Positions 60,854 to 64,000 of a DNA stretch of 64,000 nucleotides are shown in pieces; position 1 is the first letter of the stretch; the number at the start of each line of letters is the position of its first letter. The stretch covers positions 186,001 through 250,000 of the forward strand of contig NZ_FTNK01000002.1 in the NCBI RefSeq assembly GCF_900156375.1. The letters are read 5' to 3'. The notes under the pieces are model-generated. The model had not been told where the DNA came from. It saw only the letters and a list, made by a program, of their open reading frames with translations, and did no database searches. Source of the DNA: Paenibacillus macquariensis (GTDB lineage Bacteria; Bacillota; Bacilli; Paenibacillales; Paenibacillaceae). A program made the position numbers and the translations under genes.

Positions 60854-61201
60854 ATGATGAATATGGATTTGAAGGAGCCTAGATTGAAAGGTGTTCTTAC
60901 CTCGCTTCAAATGATTGGGGGGAAGTGGAAGCCACTTATTTTGTTTATTTTATTAATAAATGGGACACAGCGGTTCGGAGAACTACGACGTCTGATCCCA
61001 GAAGTCTCACAAGGTACACTGACTAAGCAATTGCGCGAACTTGAGATGGATGAACTTATTGAACGCGTAGTCTTTCAAGAGCTACCTCTTAGGGTGGAAT
61101 ACAGTATTTCAGAGCATGGAAGAACACTAACTTCTGTGTTGGACAGCATGTGTGGTTGGGGCAGATACCATCTGGATTATATAAAAACGAAGGAAAGTTA
61201 A
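60854..61201 (+). CDS. HxlR-family transcriptional regulator
   Basis: 115 residues; GAGAGGGTGAT precedes ATG 60854. The winged helix is typical: [51 protein letters not shown] and [14 protein letters not shown]. Cysteine is limited to one near the end (SMCGWG), not at the YodB/CatR redox position. It probably controls the divergent SDR gene through the palindrome at 60748. Confidence 0.9.
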   Translation: MMNMDLKEPRLKGVLTSLQMIGGKWKPLILFILLINGTQRFGELRRLIPEVSQGTLTKQLRELEMDELIERVVFQELPLRVEYSISEHGRTLTSVLDSMCGWGRYHLDYIKTKES

Positions 61202-61277
61202 ATAGTTGCTAAGCTTGAAGGTTAAGAGAATATATTCAATTAGGGGTCACGTAGTAGCGCCCTCGTAGGAGTGAATC

Positions 61278-61922
61278 ATTATTAATACGTTTGTCCGTAA
61301 TGTCATTGTCTACCTATTCATAGTTATCGTCAGTACGATTTTAGCAGTACTTGAAGTAGCTACAGTGTACATTGTTATTATCGCTGTCCTCATTGCAATT
61401 GTATGTATGATGCTTCCGTATTTGTTTATGTTATTTCAAGAGACTAATATAGTACGACTAGAGAAGTTTTTAAGTGGACAGCGAAAGAATCCGGCTCTGT
61501 ACCTATATTATGCCATTGCGAATAAACAAGATGAAGAAGTCGGCACGCTCATCGATGGTTTACTTCTCAAGTATAAGCATCCGCAGAGACAAGCATTGTA
61601 CAAGGCTATTTATGGTGCATATCGAAAAAGTGTGAGCACAATGAAAAATGAACTTATACATATTCAATCCAAACAATTCCGCTGTTATTATGAAACATAT
61701 GTACATATTGAGGAAGGTAACATGGAACTTGCGCGAGCAACAGCTGCTACAGTGTCAAAGCCTTGGATGAAGAACAGCGTGTTATCTGAGATTGAATTGC
61801 GATCCGGGAACCGTCAGGAAGCGATTCAACTAGCAAGGCAAGCCTTGCAAAGTAGTAGAGGATTACAAAGGTATATTGTGTATAAGAACTACGAGTGTGA
61901 GCTACCAGAGGCTCTATTGTAA
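61278..61922 (+). CDS. Membrane-anchored hypothetical protein with apparent ATT start
   Basis: About 214 residues if started at ATT 61278 or 61281. TAGGAGTGA (61266-61274) is ideally placed for these codons, and in-frame stops lie just before. The first ATG/GTG in frame is GTG 61365, which has no ribosome site and would cut off the first membrane helix (VIVYLFIVIVSTILAVLE). Two helices are followed by a cytosolic tetratricopeptide-like helical region (NPALYLYYAIANKQDEE, MELARATAATVSKPW, RQEAIQLARQALQ). I do not recognise the family. Confidence 0.6.
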   Translation: MINTFVRNVIVYLFIVIVSTILAVLEVATVYIVIIAVLIAIVCMMLPYLFMLFQETNIVRLEKFLSGQRKNPALYLYYAIANKQDEEVGTLIDGLLLKYKHPQRQALYKAIYGAYRKSVSTMKNELIHIQSKQFRCYYETYVHIEEGNMELARATAATVSKPWMKNSVLSEIELRSGNRQEAIQLARQALQSSRGLQRYIVYKNYECELPEALL

Positions 61923-61985
61923 GATTGATTGGTAAGTGATAGAGTCGCAGGTCTTTTTTATGAAGGAATAGAATTTTATAAATAT

Positions 61986-62022
61986 AAATCAGCCCCATGC
62001 AATTGCAGGGGCTGATTTATTT
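61986..62022 (+). terminator. Terminator between convergent genes
   Basis: AAATCAGCCCC pairs perfectly with GGGGCTGATTT, then ATTTG. Confidence 0.85.
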
Positions 62023-62050
62023 GATCAGAGGATGTATGTCATTAATAGAT

Positions 62051-62413
62051 TTATATAGCTAAACTTGCCATAACATGCCAACTTCCTGAACTTGATAATG
62101 TGTAGCTGTAATCACCAGCTGGTTGGTTCGTTGCTAGTGTTATCAAAGGTGTTGATACTGCCCCTGGGTAGATCGATTCTTGAGGATTAAGTGTTATTGT
62201 CTTGGTGCTGACAAGTTTAGTTCCTTGATAAAGTCTAATTGTTAAATCATCGCGATACTTACCCGTGTTAACAATAACGCCATTACCAAACTTAATTGTG
62301 CCGCTTGAGATCGTATAACTCGGGCTAGAATAGTTAAACGCAGCAAAGGCTGTTGTTGTAAAACTTAAAACAATAGCAAGCATAATACAAAGGAAAGATA
62401 CGGTCTTTTTCAT
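62051..62413 (-). CDS. Small secreted protein, unknown function
   Basis: 120 residues with a clear signal peptide (MKKTVSFLCIMLAIVLSF, cleavage after AFA near residue 24). The ~96-residue mature part is rich in Ser/Thr and beta-forming (YTISSGTIKFGNGVIVNTG, LTIRLYQGTKLVSTKTITL, PAGDYSYTLSSSGSWHVMAS). It reads like a single immunoglobulin-like beta sandwich. AAAGGAGGTG gives a very strong ribosome site. No cysteines. Not recognised. Confidence 0.75.
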   Translation of the reverse strand: MKKTVSFLCIMLAIVLSFTTTAFAAFNYSSPSYTISSGTIKFGNGVIVNTGKYRDDLTIRLYQGTKLVSTKTITLNPQESIYPGAVSTPLITLATNQPAGDYSYTLSSSGSWHVMASLAI

Positions 62414-62549
62414 CCTTACACCTCCTTTCTTACAAGAAGATTAGGAACTTGTGTCAGGAAGTCTTTGTATAATAGATTATAGTTAAAATTGATATAAAAG
62501 TAAATAATGGAAATATAATCTAGATTAAAGAGAGTAATATATATTAAAA

Positions 62550-62572
62550 CAACCGCCAGCATGTGGCGGTTG
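62550..62572 (-). terminator. Terminator after ROK-family gene
   Basis: CAACCGCCA pairs with TGGCGGTTG; on the minus strand TTTTAATA follows. Confidence 0.75.
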
Positions 62573-62633
62573 ATTGTAATGTTAGGTTTGTGAATATTAA
62601 TAATAAGTCATTTGATTAATGTGTATTGGAATC

Positions 62634-63473
62634 CTATCCGATAACCTTACGAATCCACTCCCGAGCACCGAAAGCGATCACCTGGTTATGAATCTTTGGG
62701 GTCGTTATCGTGCAGCACTTGAGCAACTCAGGCAACGCATACTCTTCTAGGGCAGCTTGAGCAGCTTCCATATAACCCTTATAAGTCGGAGTGCTACCGC
62801 CAACGACGATTGTATCTGGGTTATAGAGGTGTATCAAATTTGTTAGTGCGTATCCGAAGTACAGACCTGCTTGGCGTACAAGATCCTTAACATGCTCATC
62901 ACCTGCTTCGAGACGCTCGCGAAGCGTAGCATCATCCATGTCTGTCTGTTTCATAATCACGTAACCGCTTGAAAGATTGTCGAGCATTACCGGTTCTCCA
63001 TCGACAACAAGGATCATATAGCCTAACTCACCGTTCCAGCCCTTCGCGCCTAGCTGTAATTCACCGGATACGACAACACCTGCCGCGATAAAGGCGTCAG
63101 ACATAATGACAATACCCGTTTCATTGTCTGTGAAATGAGCAGCTTCGGCCATTGTCGCAGCCTTCACATCATTGATAAATGCCACGGGAATGTGTGCTTT
63201 TGTTGCGAACATATCTGCTGTAACGCCTGTCAACGCAGGAATGACATGGCTGAGCTCAACTTTATCGTTACCGACGACTAGCCCTGGCATACCCATGCCG
63301 ATGCCGCTGGGCCTATAAGGTAACTTGGCAACAAAGTCCTCGATATCCTGTTGGAGTTGAACCGCTGTACAATCTGGCCCAGTAGATACCGTATGTTCCT
63401 GATAGCCGTCTAATGTTTCAGCCATCATATACATCTTCTCGCCATCAATTTCAATGCCGACAAATGAATTCAT
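62634..63473 (-). CDS. ROK-family protein lacking the zinc-binding cysteines
   Basis: 279 residues. ROK features: FVGIEIDGEKMYMMAE, GIGMGMPGLV, the catalytic aspartate in AFINDVKAATMAEA, AGVVVSGELQLGAKGWNGELGYM and LIHLYNPDTIVVGGS. The zinc site of ROK sugar kinases (H of GEIGH and CxCGxxGC) is absent: H is Tyr (GELGYM) and the segment VVDGEPVMLDN has no cysteine. It lacks an HTH, so it is kinase-like, not a repressor. It may be a sugar kinase without zinc or a sensor. Preceded by GGAGAGAT. Confidence 0.8.
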   Translation of the reverse strand: MNSFVGIEIDGEKMYMMAETLDGYQEHTVSTGPDCTAVQLQQDIEDFVAKLPYRPSGIGMGMPGLVVGNDKVELSHVIPALTGVTADMFATKAHIPVAFINDVKAATMAEAAHFTDNETGIVIMSDAFIAAGVVVSGELQLGAKGWNGELGYMILVVDGEPVMLDNLSSGYVIMKQTDMDDATLRERLEAGDEHVKDLVRQAGLYFGYALTNLIHLYNPDTIVVGGSTPTYKGYMEAAQAALEEYALPELLKCCTITTPKIHNQVIAFGAREWIRKVIG

Positions 63474-63710
63474 ATTGTTTATCTCTCCTATTATTCATCA
63501 TTGTGATCAGCCGCATAACTGCAAATGATAGAGTTACAATTCTGCTAATCCAGTCACATACCCATATTATATATATTATGTAAAAAACTACAACGATAAT
63601 ATATATAGGAACGTCCTACGGAATAAATAGATCCCTCTTTCAATAAGCTAACCATTCGTTGTGATTCTATTAATGTTTCCGGAAAATAGTATGTAGTTTT
63701 TAAGGATGCA

Positions 63711-64000
63711 TCATAAATTCTCCACAACAACCGTGTTGCCAAAATCTTCACCAAAAAGGATGCCAATTAATTTTTCTGCCGTGTATTCGGGTGTTTGTAA
63801 TTTTCCTTCTTGAGCTACCTGTATAAATTGATCTACGTAAGGGAATAGCTCTTTGTTTGTCGAACGAATCTCTGCTTGCAATTGTGTGTCTATCATTCCC
63901 GGATATACAGAAACCACCTTCGCAGGATACAGCTGATTCGCCTGCTCTAAGCTCACACTCTTCGAGAACGAATCCAAACCGGCTTTCGAGGTGCTGTAAC
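63711..64000 (-). CDS. SDR oxidoreductase, benzil reductase (YueD)-like, C-terminal part
   Basis: The frame is open to the right edge of the window, so the start lies beyond it. The first codons encode the catalytic YSTSK followed by AGLDSFSKSVSLEQ, then VVSVYPGMIDTQLQAEIRST and the tail QEGKLQTPEYTAEKLIGILFG. This follows Bacillus subtilis YueD, an (S)-benzoin-forming benzil reductase of the sepiapterin-reductase type. Natural substrate unknown. The 237 bases between it and the ROK gene hold nothing I can identify. Confidence 0.8.
   Translation of the reverse strand, partial: YSTSKAGLDSFSKSVSLEQANQLYPAKVVSVYPGMIDTQLQAEIRSTNKELFPYVDQFIQVAQEGKLQTPEYTAEKLIGILFGEDFGNTVVVENL

Noticed and set aside
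63554..63766. 70-codon minus-strand frame between the ROK and SDR genes
   Set aside because: Overlaps the SDR end in another frame, with no ribosome site or similarity.
1..64000. rRNA, tRNA, CRISPR arrays, insertion sequences, prophage or attachment sites
   Set aside because: None seen; no clover-leaf sequences, regular spacer arrays, transposase or integrase motifs were recognised on either strand.

Overview
The window looks like chromosomal DNA of a low-to-moderate GC, spore-forming Firmicute, most probably a Paenibacillus. The evidence is a gerB-gerA-gerC germinant-receptor operon, a CotA-type laccase, Bacillus-like cysJI and tcyABC operons, an SLH-domain surface protein, strong AGGAGG-type ribosome sites and frequent GTG/TTG starts. 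I see no rRNA, tRNA, CRISPR array, transposase or prophage gene.

Layout. 1-3.1 kb: end of larC, then a broken 6-phosphogluconate dehydrogenase gene coupled to a uronate isomerase behind a palindromic operator. 3.5-5.2 kb: two small Xre-type regulators, each preceded by helically phased repeats, the second paired with a membrane protein. 5.3-12.2 kb: a chemoreceptor, sulfite reductase cysJI and murB. 12.3-15.7 kb: nudix hydrolase, FrnE-like thiol oxidoreductase and a CLC-F type fluoride/proton antiporter. 15.7-19.4 kb: germinant receptor (minus strand). 19.6-24.5 kb: exoA, aminopeptidase, SLH protein, Fur-controlled hmoA-like gene and two membrane proteins. 24.6-31.6 kb: a two-component system followed by two tandemly duplicated membrane-anchored alpha/beta hydrolases, a PAF-acetylhydrolase-like protein and a wrecked third target gene. 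Three copies of a phased 11-bp triple repeat sit in front of these target genes. This is the most coherent candidate for an undescribed system in the window. 31.6-45 kb: HD phosphohydrolase, oxalate decarboxylase with a changed active-site lid, LacI regulator with an exporter, methyltransferase, HAD phosphatase, CotA-like laccase, two GNATs, WYL regulator and the cystine importer tcyABC. 45-51 kb: OsmC, MarR/FMN reductase, a 0.58-kb non-coding stretch with attenuator-like hairpins, a TetR/efflux pair sharing one operator, and an AI-2E family transporter. 51-64 kb: AMP ligase, CBM9 protein, lipoprotein esterase, a MacAB-like exporter whose fusion protein is broken, GH5 hydrolase, HxlR/SDR pair, a membrane protein with an apparent ATT start, a ROK protein without its zinc cysteines, and the end of a benzil-reductase-like SDR.

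Three genes (gnd, an oppC/dppC-type permease, and the membrane fusion protein) carry large internal or N-terminal deletions with frame changes or stops, while their neighbours are intact. Either this strain is losing genes by deletion or the assembly dropped segments; read mapping would decide. Function assignments rest on motif recognition and remembered family sequences, not on database searches. Start codons were chosen by ribosome-site spacing and often differ from the longest open frame.
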